DNA of 64,000 bases, from assembly GCF_002950945.1 (NCBI RefSeq), contig NZ_CP012673.1:14313501-14377500 (forward strand), given 5' to 3'. The first letter of the stretch is position 1; each line of letters starts with the position of its first letter. This document shows, one piece after another, positions 24,638 through 33,871 of this stretch. This stretch comes from Sorangium cellulosum. Its GTDB lineage: Bacteria > Myxococcota_A > Polyangia > Polyangiales > Polyangiaceae. The notes beneath the pieces were generated by a model. That model was not told the DNA's origin, ran no database searches, and worked only from the letters and a program-made list of their open reading frames with translations. A program made the translations under genes and the position numbers.

Positions 24638-25843
24638 TCACTCTTCCATGGGCGGCGGCAGGACGCTCTTCCGGACGAAGTACTCGACCTTCTCCGAGTC
24701 CGGATCCGCCGGCTCGGCCGGCTGCTCGGGCGGCGCCCCCGCGCCGAGCACGGCCTCGATCTGCGCCTGCTCGACCGCGTCCAGCATCGAGCCCGCGTTC
24801 GGGTAGCGCTCGTCGCGATCGAGCGCGAGCGCGCGCATCGTCACGACGTCGAGCGAGTGGGGCACCTCCGGCCGGAGCATGCGCGGGCGGATCAGCTTCA
24901 CGCGCTGCATCTCGGCGAGCAGCGCCCCCGGCGTCGGCGCCTTGAACGGCAGCTGCCCGGTGAGCATCACGTAGAGCAGCATGCCCACCGAGTAGAGGTC
25001 CGCGCGCGCGTCGAGGTCGCGGACCCCTTGCGCCTGCTCGGGCGCCATGAACGCGGGCGTCCCGGCCACCGCGTGGCTGCCCGCCGCGCCGCTCGTCGGG
25101 ATCAGCGTCGACGGCTGCGAGCCGGTGTTGAACGCCTCGGCGACGCCGAAGTCGAGCACCTTCACGGTGAGCGGGCCGCGATCGCCGCCGACGAGGCAGA
25201 TGTTGTCCGGCTTGAGATCGCGGTGGAGGATGCCCTCGGCGTGCGTGACGATCAGCGCGCTGAGCACCTGCACGGCGACGTCCAGCGCGACGGGGATGGG
25301 CATGGGGCGCTCCCGTCCGAGCCGCTCGGTGATCGTCTCCCCCTCGAGCCGCTCCATCACGAGGTAGGGCGTCCCGTCGTCGAGCACGCCGAGGTCGTAC
25401 ACCTCGACGATGTTCGGGTGGCCGAAGCGTCCGGCGACGGCGGCCTCGTTGTGGAAGCGCGCGATCGCCGTCTTGCTCTGCGCGTACTGTCCGCGCAGCG
25501 TCTTGATCGCGACCCGGCGCCGCAGGCCGATGTGGATCGCGTCGTAGACCATGCCCATCCCGCCCTTCGCGATCACGCCGAGGATGCGGTAGCGGTCGTG
25601 CAGCAGGCGGCCGACGAGCGGCGCCTCCTTGGTCGGGCGCGGCTGATCGGGATCGATGTCGGGCGGCAGCGGGCCGTCCACGGGCCACCCCGACTCGCCC
25701 CGGACCCCGGGCACCCGCGTCGAGGAAGGCGGGGCGACGCTCGACGTGAGCACGAGCGCCGTGCCGTGCACCGGGCACCTTTCGGTGTCCGACGGGTGCG
25801 GCAATCCGCACGCCTGGCATCGGATAAAGTGCTGCGGCGGCAT
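24638..25843 (-). CDS. Ser/Thr protein kinase with N-terminal zinc ribbon, soluble
   Basis: 401 residues from ATG 25843; an ATG at 25879 would add 12 residues. I prefer the inner start because a zinc ribbon begins right after it (CQACG, Cys9 and Cys12, then CPVHG with Cys23). The kinase domain (about 84-350) has GGMGMVY, Lys114, the catalytic loop HRDLKPDN (207-214) and DFG (231-233); all key residues are present. There is no transmembrane segment, so unlike its neighbours it is cytoplasmic. The C-terminus is short and acidic. It is divergent from the membrane kinase at 26221. Confidence 0.9.
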   Translation of the reverse strand: MPPQHFIRCQACGLPHPSDTERCPVHGTALVLTSSVAPPSSTRVPGVRGESGWPVDGPLPPDIDPDQPRPTKEAPLVGRLLHDRYRILGVIAKGGMGMVYDAIHIGLRRRVAIKTLRGQYAQSKTAIARFHNEAAVAGRFGHPNIVEVYDLGVLDDGTPYLVMERLEGETITERLGRERPMPIPVALDVAVQVLSALIVTHAEGILHRDLKPDNICLVGGDRGPLTVKVLDFGVAEAFNTGSQPSTLIPTSGAAGSHAVAGTPAFMAPEQAQGVRDLDARADLYSVGMLLYVMLTGQLPFKAPTPGALLAEMQRVKLIRPRMLRPEVPHSLDVVTMRALALDRDERYPNAGSMLDAVEQAQIEAVLGAGAPPEQPAEPADPDSEKVEYFVRKSVLPPPMEE

Positions 25844-26220
25844 CGGGGACCCGGCCAGAGTACGGGTACATCCGCCCATGCAGCAAGCTCGTTCAGGGCC
25901 GAAGCGTCCGCCGGGGGCGCCTGCCCACAGCGTGTGGTCGGGTAGCCGACGCGTGCATCTTCAGCAGCTGGGTTGGATCGGCCCGCGGCTTACGGTAGGC
26001 TGGGATCATTCGTGCCGCCGCCGCTCCGGAGACCCTCCCGACGCGCCGGGGGCGGCGCCGCAGCGAGCCGGGGCCCGGATTTTGGACCGAAATGCGAGAG
26101 AGAACGTAGACCAGGATGTAAGGCGAACGTGAGGCATCGCGTGACGGGCTCGGGGTAGACTTTCCCCGACTGCCAGCAGTGGGGGCCAGCGGGAATGGGA
26201 AGGGGAAAGAGACAGAGGCC
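25844..26220. other. Divergent intergenic region between two kinase genes
   Basis: 377 bp with no credible gene. It contains the 31-bp motif shared with the TonB-receptor upstream region (25971-26001), and a purine-rich ribosome-binding region just before ATG 26221. A small CGGGG/CCCCG inverted repeat lies near 26149-26168. Confidence 0.6.
25971..26001 (+). promoter_or_regulatory. 31-bp dispersed motif, candidate promoter (copy 1)
   Basis: The stretch beginning GGTTGGATCGGCCCGCGGCT matches 43838-43808 on the other strand at 29 of 31 bases. Both copies can be read as TTGGAT, a 17-base spacer, then TAGGCT (here) or TAAGCT (there). They lie upstream of the PEGA kinase and the TonB receptor respectively, in promoter-like positions and orientation. 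Confidence 0.5.
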
Positions 26221-27888
26221 ATGAGCACGGCGGAGAAGCTTTCGGACGGTGCCTCGTCGGCCAGCGGTGAGTCCGATCCGCTGCTGGGAAAGGTCTTGAA
26301 TCAGAAGTTCAAGATCCACTCGCTCCTCGCGACCGGTGGCATGGGCGTCATCTACCGCGGAGAGCAGATCGCCCTGGAGCGCCAGGTCGCGATCAAGGTC
26401 CTCACTCCGACCAACTCCTCGAATCAGATCGACCCCAATTTCCACAAGCGCTTCTTCCTCGAGGCGAGCATCCTCGCGCGGCTCCAGCACCCGAACATCG
26501 TCACGGTCTTCGACTACGGCCGAGTCGAGAACATGGAGCCCGAGCGGTACTTCATGGCCATGGAGTTCCTGGAGGGCGAGACGCTCTTCCGGCGGCTGCG
26601 CAAGGCCGGCCGCCTCCACCCGCCCGAGGCGATGGGCATCGCCCGGCAGATCGCGCGCGGGCTCCGCGAGGCGCACAAGCACGGGGTGGTGCACCGCGAC
26701 CTGAAGCCCTCGAACGTGATGCTCGTCCCCGGCGAGGACTCCGGCGAGCTCGTCAAGATCCTCGACTTCGGCCTCGTGAAGGTGCTCGCGGACGACTCCG
26801 AGGAGCTCACGCAGCAGGGCTCGTTCCTCGGCTCCCCGCGCTTCATGTCGCCGGAGCAGATCTCGCACGGCAAGGTCGATCTCCGGACCGACGTCTACTC
26901 GCTCGGCGTGATCCTCTACCAGATGCTCTGCGGGAAGGTCCCGTTCGAGGCGCAGAACTCGGTCCAGATCCTCATCGCCCACCTGCAGCAGCCGGTGCCG
27001 CGCCTGCGCGAGCGCACCCCCGACGCCGACGTGCCCGAGCCGCTCGAGGCGTTCGTGCTGCGCTGCCTGTCGAAGGATCCCGAGGGCCGCCCGGTCAACA
27101 TGGAGGCCTTCATCCGCGGCCTCGCCGAGTGCGGGCAGGCGATGGGCCTGTCGCCCGCGTTCGCCTCGACCGGCCTCGTCACCCTGGACTCCGGCGGGGC
27201 CGGCAAGATCCCGACGCCGATGCCGCCCGTGCGCGTGATGACGGCGATCCCCGCGAGCTCGCCGTCCTCCTCGGCCGGCGGGGCGGGCGCGCCGGCGGAC
27301 GACGCGTCGCTCGGCGCCGCCTCGCGCCCGGCCGACGCGGCGCCGCAGGGCCGCAAGGGCATCGTGCTCATCGCGGTCGGCGTGCTCGCCGTCGCCGGGA
27401 TCGGGATCGCGATGGCGCAGATGCGCTCGAGCGACTCGACGCCCGCCGCCGTGCCGCAGCCGGAGAAGACGCTGGTCGCGCCGCCGCCCGCCGACGGCGG
27501 GACGTTCGTGCTCGTGGTCGAGTCGATGCCCTCGGGCGCCGAGGTCCTCGAGGACGGCAAGCCGCTCGGGAACACGCCGCTCCAGCTCTCGGTCTCGAAC
27601 AGCTCGGTGCGCAGCAGCCCCCGCCGGCTGACCGTGCGGCTCGAAGGCTACGAGCCGTACTCGATCGTCCAGGGCCCCTCGGAGCAGTCGGTCCGGCTGG
27701 TCGCCACCCTCTCGAAGAGCGCCCCGCCGCCGAGCGCGCCGGCGACGACCGCGGCGCCGAGCCAGCCGCCTCCGCCGTCGCGGCCCTACTCCGGGAAGTC
27801 GTACGCCGCGCCCAAGGCGCCGGCCGCCCCCGACCCGCCGCCCGCCGCGCCCACCCCCCGGCCGCTGGATATCCAAATCGAACGATGA
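26221..27888 (+). CDS. Membrane Ser/Thr protein kinase with C-terminal PEGA domain
   Basis: 555 residues from ATG 26221, preceded by a purine-rich AGACAGAGG; a GTG 14 codons earlier is less likely. The kinase domain (about 30-300) has GGMGVIY, Lys59, HRDLKPSN (158-165) and DFG at 182-184, all intact. A Pro/Ala/Ser linker leads to one membrane helix (GIVLIAVGVLAVAGIGIAMA, about 380-400). Beyond it is a PEGA domain (TFVLVVESMPSGAEVLEDGK) and a Pro-rich tail. The extracytoplasmic PEGA part probably senses or anchors at the envelope. It faces away from the zinc-ribbon kinase gene. Confidence 0.92.
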   Translation: MSTAEKLSDGASSASGESDPLLGKVLNQKFKIHSLLATGGMGVIYRGEQIALERQVAIKVLTPTNSSNQIDPNFHKRFFLEASILARLQHPNIVTVFDYGRVENMEPERYFMAMEFLEGETLFRRLRKAGRLHPPEAMGIARQIARGLREAHKHGVVHRDLKPSNVMLVPGEDSGELVKILDFGLVKVLADDSEELTQQGSFLGSPRFMSPEQISHGKVDLRTDVYSLGVILYQMLCGKVPFEAQNSVQILIAHLQQPVPRLRERTPDADVPEPLEAFVLRCLSKDPEGRPVNMEAFIRGLAECGQAMGLSPAFASTGLVTLDSGGAGKIPTPMPPVRVMTAIPASSPSSSAGGAGAPADDASLGAASRPADAAPQGRKGIVLIAVGVLAVAGIGIAMAQMRSSDSTPAAVPQPEKTLVAPPPADGGTFVLVVESMPSGAEVLEDGKPLGNTPLQLSVSNSSVRSSPRRLTVRLEGYEPYSIVQGPSEQSVRLVATLSKSAPPPSAPATTAAPSQPPPPSRPYSGKSYAAPKAPAAPDPPPAAPTPRPLDIQIER

Positions 27889-28339
27889 CCCTCCAGCGCC
27901 CCGCACGCCTCGCTGCCATCTCCACGTCTGTCTTCTCGGCGCGACCGCTCTGGGCGGATTCACCCGCCGGGCGAGCGGGCGTGGCGCTGGAATCCAGACC
28001 TGGAGATCTGGCGCTCCGTGATGTCGATCACACGGGTTGCGTCATCACTCCTCGTCCGCTGGCGGCGCACACATCCTGCTCGATCCAGGGTGTTGGTGCG
28101 CCGGCACCTGCGGAATGGTCCGGCGATTTCCGGGGCGCGCAGCGCTGTCCCGGGGTCGCGCGGCGCGACGCGCGCGGCATGAGCGACGACGCGCCCGACG
28201 CGCTTGACGCACTTGACGTCAAGAATCGAAGATCCCCGTATTCATCTGTTCCCGCCGGCAGTACACTCCGGGCTCTGCGTCCCGCAGACCAGCTTCCCAG
28301 GCCGATTCCAAGCGGGATCCGTTGCTGAGGAGCAAGGAA
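27889..28339. other. Intergenic region upstream of the cyclase gene, 451 bp
   Basis: No gene is seen. The notable features are the perfect palindrome at 28212-28223 and a relatively AT-rich stretch (28220-28260) that could hold the cyclase promoter. A good ribosome-binding site (AGGAGCAAGGAA) precedes ATG 28340. Confidence 0.55.
28212..28223. promoter_or_regulatory. 12-bp perfect palindrome, candidate operator
   Basis: CTTGACGTCAAG is self-complementary and lies 117 bp before the cyclase ATG, with a second TTGACG nine bases upstream (28204-28209). It could be an operator or part of a promoter; nothing identifies the binding protein. Confidence 0.35.
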
Positions 28340-31300
28340 ATGAACCCGCTCGTCCCCGACTTCATCATCCAGCAAGACGCTCTCGGCAACACCGAGGGCA
28401 GCTTCACGGGGGCGGTGCTCATGATCGACATCCCCGGCTTCACCGAGCTCACGGAGAAGCTGATGCAGCATGGGCGCGCGGGCGCGGAGACGCTCGCGGG
28501 CACGCTCCGCTACTACTTCGATCCGCTGATCGCCGCGGTCCACCACGCCGGCGGCTTCATCACGAACTTCGCGGGCGACGCGTTCACGGCGCTCTTCCAG
28601 GACACGCCGGACCGCAAGGTCGCGGAGTACGTCCTCGGCGCCGCGCTCTCGATGCGCGACCTCTTCGCCGAGCACCCCGAGCGGAGCACGCCGTTCGGCA
28701 GCTTCCCGTTCTCGTTCCGGATGGGGCTCTCGTGGGGCGCGGTGGAGTGGGGCATCGTCCGCATCTCCCCGGAGCGCGCCTATTACCACTTCCACGGGCA
28801 GGCGCTCGCCGCGTGCGTCGCGATCGAGCGGCAGGCGCAGAAGGGGGACATCCTCCTCGACCGCGCGCTCTGCGATCGCATCCCGCCCGCGAGCGCGAAG
28901 TACCACGGCGAGGGCGTCTACAAGCTCGGCGACGTGCCGGCGCCCCGGCTGCCGCAGGTGCCGCGCAACCCGCCGCCCGGCGACGGCGCGGCGTTCGTGG
29001 CGAGGGGCGTCGCCGACATGCCCCCGGAGGGCGAGTTCCGCAACGTCACGAGCGTCTTCCTCTCGTTCGAGCAGATCCCGAGCTTCGCGGAGCTCACGCG
29101 CCTCCTGCACGAGCTCTCGGAGCTCTACGGCGGCACGTTCACGGGCATCGACGCGGGCGATCTCGGCATCGCCGCGCTGATCCACTTCGGCGCCCCGATC
29201 ACCCACGAGAACGACAACGACCGCGCGCTCGACTTCGCGCTCGAGCTGAAGAAGCGCGGCCTCCGGCAGATGCGCCTCCGCGCGGGCATCACGCGCGACG
29301 TCCGCTACGCCGGCTTCAACGGCGGCACCGAGCGGCACGAGTTCGCGTGCATCGGCCGCGCGACGAACCTCGCCGCGCGCCTCGTCGCCAAGGCCCCCTG
29401 GTCGGCGATCTGGGCCGACGAGCAGGTCTTCCGCGCCGGCGAGACGAGCTACCAGTGGACGACGGAGAACATCTTCCGGTTCAAGGGCTTCGACCTGCCC
29501 ATCCTCGTCTACTCGCTCGAGCGGCGGCGCATCTCGGTCCAGAAGGAGTTCTACGACCTCGGCCTCATCGGCCGCGAGCAGGAGATCGAGCTGCTCGCGC
29601 GCTACGTGTCGCCGATCTTCGAGGGCAAGCCCGCCGGCATCATCTACATCGACGGTGAGCCGGGGCTCGGCAAGAGCTACCTCGTGCAGCGCTTCCGCCA
29701 CCGGTGCGAGGAGCAGCAGAACGACCGCCCCTTCCTGTGGATCGACGCGCGCTGCGACCAGACGCTCCAGAGCTCGCTGAACGCCTTCGAGTTCGCGCTG
29801 AAGGAGTACTTCTGGGAGTCGTCGGCGCTCGGCAAGGAAGAGAAGCTCACGAACTTCGACGACGCGTTCGAGTACCTGCTCGAGCGGCTGCCCGAGAGCC
29901 AGAGCGCGCTGAAGCGCGAGCTCGACCGCGCGCGCTCCGTGTTCGCCGCGCTGATCGGCATCCGCTGGGAGGACTCGCCGTACGAGCGGCTGCACCCGAA
30001 GCTCAGGTACACGAGCACGCTCTCGGCGCTCTCCTTCGTCTTCCTCGCCGAGGCCTCGCTCCAGCCGGTGATCCTCCACCTCGAGGACGCGCACTGGGCC
30101 GACGAGGACTCGCTCGAGGCGGTGCGCGTCATCGCGCGCGCGTGCCGCGGGCTCCCGATCGCGATCATCTGCACGACGCGGCGCAAGGACGACGGCACCC
30201 CGGTGCGCATCCCGCTCGACCCGGGCATCTCGGAGAAGGTGATCGAGCTGAAGCCGCTGCCCCGCGAGCAGCTCCTCGCGCTCGCGGTCCCGTTCTTCGG
30301 CGGCCCGATGCCGGACATGCTCGCGACGCTCCTCTGCGAGACGGCGGGCGGCAACCCGTTCTTCGCGCAGGAGATCCTCGCGTACTGGCTCGAGGACGGG
30401 CGCTACGGGTCGAGCTCGAGCTCCATCTCGATCTCGAACACGTTCATGCCGCCGAAGAACGTGAACAGCCTGCTCATCTCGCGGCTCGACCGGCTGGACG
30501 CGAAGGTGAAGCAGACGATCGTCGCCGCGGCCGTGCTCGGCCGCGAGTTCGACCTGCGCGTGCTCGCGCTGATGCTCCCTGACGCGTCCGTGCTCGAGGA
30601 GCACGTGCGGATCGGCGAGGCGCAGTGCATCTGGTCGTCGATGAGCGAGCGGCGCTTCCAGTTCAGCAACGCGCTGCTCCGCAACGCGGCGTACGAGATG
30701 CAGTCCCGCGCGCGCCTGCAGGAGCTCCACCGGCTCGCCGCCGAGGCGATCGAGAGCCTCTACGGCGACGACCTCGAGGACCAGCTCGTCGCGCTCGGCC
30801 GCCACTGGCGCCGCGCGGGCAAGGTCGATCACGCGCGCCGCTACTTCCTCGCGGGCGCGCGCAAGGCGGCCGCGCGTTACGCCCACGAGGAGGCGACGCG
30901 GCTCTACGGCGTCTACTTCAAGCTCTCGCCGGAGCCGACGCCCGAGAGCGTCGTCGTGCGCTACGAGTTCGCGCGCGACGTCCTCGAGGCGCGGGGGCGC
31001 TACCAGGAGGCGCGGCAGGAGCACATCCGCGTGCTCACCGACGCGCAGAAGCTCGGCGACCGCGCGTCCGAGGCGCTCGGCTTCCTCGGCCTCGGCCGCA
31101 CGCACTGGGCGATGCAGCAGCCGGACGACGCGCGCACCTACTGGGAAGAGGGGCTGCGCGCCGCCCGCGAGGCGGGCAACCTGCCGACCGAGGGGCTCAC
31201 GCTGGCGAGCCTCGGGATGGCGTACGCCGTCCAGGGCCGCTACGACGCCGCGCGCACGCTCTACTCGCGCGCGATCGCGGTCGAGCGCCAGATCGGCAAC

Positions 31301-31426
31301 CGGCGCGAGGAGGCGAGGCTGCTCGCCGAGTTCGCGAAGCTGCACCGGCTGAGCGGCCACCTCGGCGAGGCGGAGGCGCTGCAGGAGCAGGCCGCCGCGA
31401 TCGAGCGCGAGCTGGCCGCCACGTGA
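28340..31426 (+). CDS. Class III nucleotidyl cyclase with tandem catalytic domains, ATPase and TPR region (soluble adenylyl cyclase-like)
   Basis: 1028 residues, no membrane segment. C1 (about 20-200) keeps both metal aspartates: Asp30 in MIDIPGFT and Asp80 in NFAGDA. C2 (about 235-395) lacks the first metal Asp but keeps the transition-state pair Asn343 and Arg347 in IGRATNLAARL, which C1 lacks. Together they should form one composite active site, as in animal sAC (ADCY10). The base-selecting positions are Asn76 and Ala336, not the Lys/Asp or Lys/Thr of classic adenylyl cyclases, so ATP versus GTP cannot be called. A STAND/AAA ATPase follows with GEPGLGKS (439-446), LEDAHWADEDSL and AGGNPFFAQEILAYW, and then TPR repeats to the C-terminus. 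The start is set by AGGAGCAAGGAA before ATG 28340. The SulP-CNB transporter gene follows 186 bp later on the same strand. Confidence 0.9.
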   Translation: MNPLVPDFIIQQDALGNTEGSFTGAVLMIDIPGFTELTEKLMQHGRAGAETLAGTLRYYFDPLIAAVHHAGGFITNFAGDAFTALFQDTPDRKVAEYVLGAALSMRDLFAEHPERSTPFGSFPFSFRMGLSWGAVEWGIVRISPERAYYHFHGQALAACVAIERQAQKGDILLDRALCDRIPPASAKYHGEGVYKLGDVPAPRLPQVPRNPPPGDGAAFVARGVADMPPEGEFRNVTSVFLSFEQIPSFAELTRLLHELSELYGGTFTGIDAGDLGIAALIHFGAPITHENDNDRALDFALELKKRGLRQMRLRAGITRDVRYAGFNGGTERHEFACIGRATNLAARLVAKAPWSAIWADEQVFRAGETSYQWTTENIFRFKGFDLPILVYSLERRRISVQKEFYDLGLIGREQEIELLARYVSPIFEGKPAGIIYIDGEPGLGKSYLVQRFRHRCEEQQNDRPFLWIDARCDQTLQSSLNAFEFALKEYFWESSALGKEEKLTNFDDAFEYLLERLPESQSALKRELDRARSVFAALIGIRWEDSPYERLHPKLRYTSTLSALSFVFLAEASLQPVILHLEDAHWADEDSLEAVRVIARACRGLPIAIICTTRRKDDGTPVRIPLDPGISEKVIELKPLPREQLLALAVPFFGGPMPDMLATLLCETAGGNPFFAQEILAYWLEDGRYGSSSSSISISNTFMPPKNVNSLLISRLDRLDAKVKQTIVAAAVLGREFDLRVLALMLPDASVLEEHVRIGEAQCIWSSMSERRFQFSNALLRNAAYEMQSRARLQELHRLAAEAIESLYGDDLEDQLVALGRHWRRAGKVDHARRYFLAGARKAAARYAHEEATRLYGVYFKLSPEPTPESVVVRYEFARDVLEARGRYQEARQEHIRVLTDAQKLGDRASEALGFLGLGRTHWAMQQPDDARTYWEEGLRAAREAGNLPTEGLTLASLGMAYAVQGRYDAARTLYSRAIAVERQIGNRREEARLLAEFAKLHRLSGHLGEAEALQEQAAAIERELAAT

Positions 31427-31561
31427 GTGAGCGCGGGGTGTAGAGGTGCCCACCGCCCGCCCCGCGACAGCGGTCGTCTCGAACGTCGCCGCCGCGCGAT
31501 GCTCTGATCGGGGCGCGCGACTCCGGTGGCACCGCTCCGCGGCGCCGGCGAGGGTCAACCC

Positions 31562-31589
31562 TTGCAACGGTGCGGATTTTGCCGACAAT
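31562..31589 (+). promoter_or_regulatory. Candidate promoter of the SulP gene
   Basis: TTGCAA (31562-31567), a 16-base spacer and GACAAT (31584-31589) lie 24 bases before ATG 31613. The -10 matches four of six and the -35 four of six consensus bases. It suggests the transporter can be transcribed separately from the cyclase. Confidence 0.35.
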
Positions 31590-31612
31590 CGGGAAAGAGG
31601 TCCGTCAACAGC

Positions 31613-33871
31613 ATGACACGACAGGCGACCAAGGACTCCTCCGAGCTGCTTGACAATGCTCTCCCCGGGAAGGGCAAGTGGTCCCGATTCACGCCTTCTC
31701 TGGTCGCCGGATTGGTCTCGGGGACACTGGTCGTCACCTTCGACATCTCGCTCGGCGCGCTGATATTCAACCACGGCCTCGGCCAGTACCTCTCGAAGGG
31801 TATTGGCATCTTTCTCATCAGCTCCGTCGTCGTCGGCGTGCTCGTCTCCCTGCTCAGCTCCTACAAGCCGGTGATCGCGGCGCCGCAGGAGGACGCCGCG
31901 GTCATCCTGGCCTCCATGGCGTCGGCGATCGCGACGGGCATCGCGCAGAAGGACCCGGCGGCGAGCCCGTTCCCGACCATCGTCGCCGCGATCGCGATCA
32001 CCTCGGTGGTCGCCGGCGGGTTCTTCCTCCTCTTAGGCATCCTGCGCCTCGGCATCCTGGTCCGGTTCATCCCCTATCCGGTGGCCGGCGGGTTCATCGC
32101 GGGCGCCGGCTGGCTCCTCTGCCAGGGGTCGATCTCGGTGATGTCGGGCCAGGCGTCGGCCCTGGAGGACCTGCCGCGCGTCATGCAGGACCCGGACGCG
32201 CTGAAGCGGGTCCTCCCGGGCATCCTGTTCGGCGTCCTCTTGCTCTTGCTGCTCCGGCGGTTCTCGTCGCTCCTGCTCCTCCCCATCCTGCTCGCCGGGT
32301 CGATCGCGGTCTTCTACATCGCCATCCACCTCGCCGGGCTCAACGTGCAGGAGGTGCTCGCGAGCGGGTGGCTGCTCGGTCCGTTCCCGACCCACTCGCT
32401 CTGGCCCCCGATCGGCCCCTCGGACCTCGCGGACGTGAACTGGTCGGTGCTGTTCGGCAGCGCGGGGAACATGGCCGCCGTCATGGTCATGGCCGCGACG
32501 ACCGTGCTCCTCAGCGCGTCGGGCGTCGAGCTCGCGACGGAGCAGGAGATCGATCTCGACCGGGAGCTCCGCGCCACCGGCGTCGCCAACATCATCACCG
32601 GCTTCTTCGGCGGGGTGGTCGGCTACCTCTCGCTGACCGAGTCGTCGATGAGCTACAAGGCCGGCTCGAACAGCCGCCTCTCGGGCCTGGTCGCGGCGTC
32701 GATCAGCGGCCTCGTGCTCATCGTGGGCGCGGACGCCATCCTGTACTTCCCGCGCCCCGTCCTCGGCGGCCTGATCGCGTACCTCGGCTTCCACTTCCTG
32801 ATCAACACGCTCTACGAGGGCTGGTTCCGGCTGCGGCGCATCGAGTACTTCGTCATCGTCCTCATCCTCTTCGTCGTGGCCGTGAGGGGCTTCCTCCTCG
32901 GCATCGCGGTGGGGCTCGGCGTCTCGTTCATCCTGTTCGCGCTCAGCTACAGCCGCATCGAGGTGGTGCGCAACGCCATCTCGGGGGTCCACCTGCGCAG
33001 CAACGTCGCCCGCAGCGACGGCGAGGAGATGACCCTGATGGGCCGCGCGAAGCTCCTCTACGTGCTCCAGCTCCAGGGCTACATCTTCTTCGGGACGGCT
33101 TACAACCTGCTCACGAGCGCGCAGCAGCGCATCCAGGGCGACGACGACGACGACGACAAGGTGCGGTATCTGCTGCTCGATTTCCGTCACGTCAACGGCA
33201 TCGACTCGTCCGCCATCGCGAGCTTCCTCCGGCTCCGCCGGCTCGCCAAATCGAACGGCGTGAAGCTCATCCTGACGGAGGTGCGGACGGAGATACGCAA
33301 TCACCTCGAGCGCGGCGAGGTCGTCACGGGCGAGCAGGACGACGTCTGCCGGATCTACCCGGACCTGGATCGAGGCCTCGAGGCGTGTGAGAACGAGATC
33401 ATCTCCGACGCGCCGCCGAGCATGCTGCCGCCGCCGATGCTGTTCTACGATCTCCAGGACGTGTTCAACGGCCGTGAGGACATGCTGCGGTTCCTCGGCT
33501 ACCTCGAGCGCGTGGAGGCGCCGGAGGGGTACAACCTGTTCCGGCAGGGCGACATCTCGAAGGACCTCTACCTCATCGAGAGCGGCGAGCTCACGGCGTG
33601 GCTCGAGATCGACGGCAAGAAGGTGAAGCGGCTTCGCACGATGGGGCCGGGGTCGGTCGTGGGCGAGTCCGGGCTCTACATGGGCGAGAAGCGGTCTGCG
33701 ACCGTGACCGCCAGCCGTCACGCCACGCTCTACCGGCTCTCGGAGGAGGCGCTGCGGCGGATGACCGCGGAGTCGCCCGAGCTGGCCGCGGCCTTCCATC
33801 ACTTCGTGGTCACGCTGCTGGCCCGGAGGATCGTGCACTCGACCGGTCCGGTGAAGTCCTTGTTCAACTAG
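31613..33871 (+). CDS. SulP-family anion transporter with STAS and cyclic nucleotide-binding domains
   Basis: 752 residues from ATG 31613 (GGGAAAGAGG upstream). The SulP core (about 28-440) spans many hydrophobic helices, including ISLGALIFNHGLGQYL and FDISLG, and moves anions such as sulphate or bicarbonate. The STAS domain (about 472-575) has LLLDFRHVNGIDSSAIASF and an acidic insert of six aspartates. The C-terminal CAP_ED domain (about 625-740) has the phosphate-binding cassette GPGSVVGESGLYMGEKRSAT, with Glu685 and Arg694 in the positions that contact cAMP or cGMP, so binding looks intact. The gene follows the cyclase-ATPase gene in the same direction. The context suggests the transporter is gated by that cyclase's product. 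Confidence 0.92.
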   Translation: MTRQATKDSSELLDNALPGKGKWSRFTPSLVAGLVSGTLVVTFDISLGALIFNHGLGQYLSKGIGIFLISSVVVGVLVSLLSSYKPVIAAPQEDAAVILASMASAIATGIAQKDPAASPFPTIVAAIAITSVVAGGFFLLLGILRLGILVRFIPYPVAGGFIAGAGWLLCQGSISVMSGQASALEDLPRVMQDPDALKRVLPGILFGVLLLLLLRRFSSLLLLPILLAGSIAVFYIAIHLAGLNVQEVLASGWLLGPFPTHSLWPPIGPSDLADVNWSVLFGSAGNMAAVMVMAATTVLLSASGVELATEQEIDLDRELRATGVANIITGFFGGVVGYLSLTESSMSYKAGSNSRLSGLVAASISGLVLIVGADAILYFPRPVLGGLIAYLGFHFLINTLYEGWFRLRRIEYFVIVLILFVVAVRGFLLGIAVGLGVSFILFALSYSRIEVVRNAISGVHLRSNVARSDGEEMTLMGRAKLLYVLQLQGYIFFGTAYNLLTSAQQRIQGDDDDDDKVRYLLLDFRHVNGIDSSAIASFLRLRRLAKSNGVKLILTEVRTEIRNHLERGEVVTGEQDDVCRIYPDLDRGLEACENEIISDAPPSMLPPPMLFYDLQDVFNGREDMLRFLGYLERVEAPEGYNLFRQGDISKDLYLIESGELTAWLEIDGKKVKRLRTMGPGSVVGESGLYMGEKRSATVTASRHATLYRLSEEALRRMTAESPELAAAFHHFVVTLLARRIVHSTGPVKSLFN

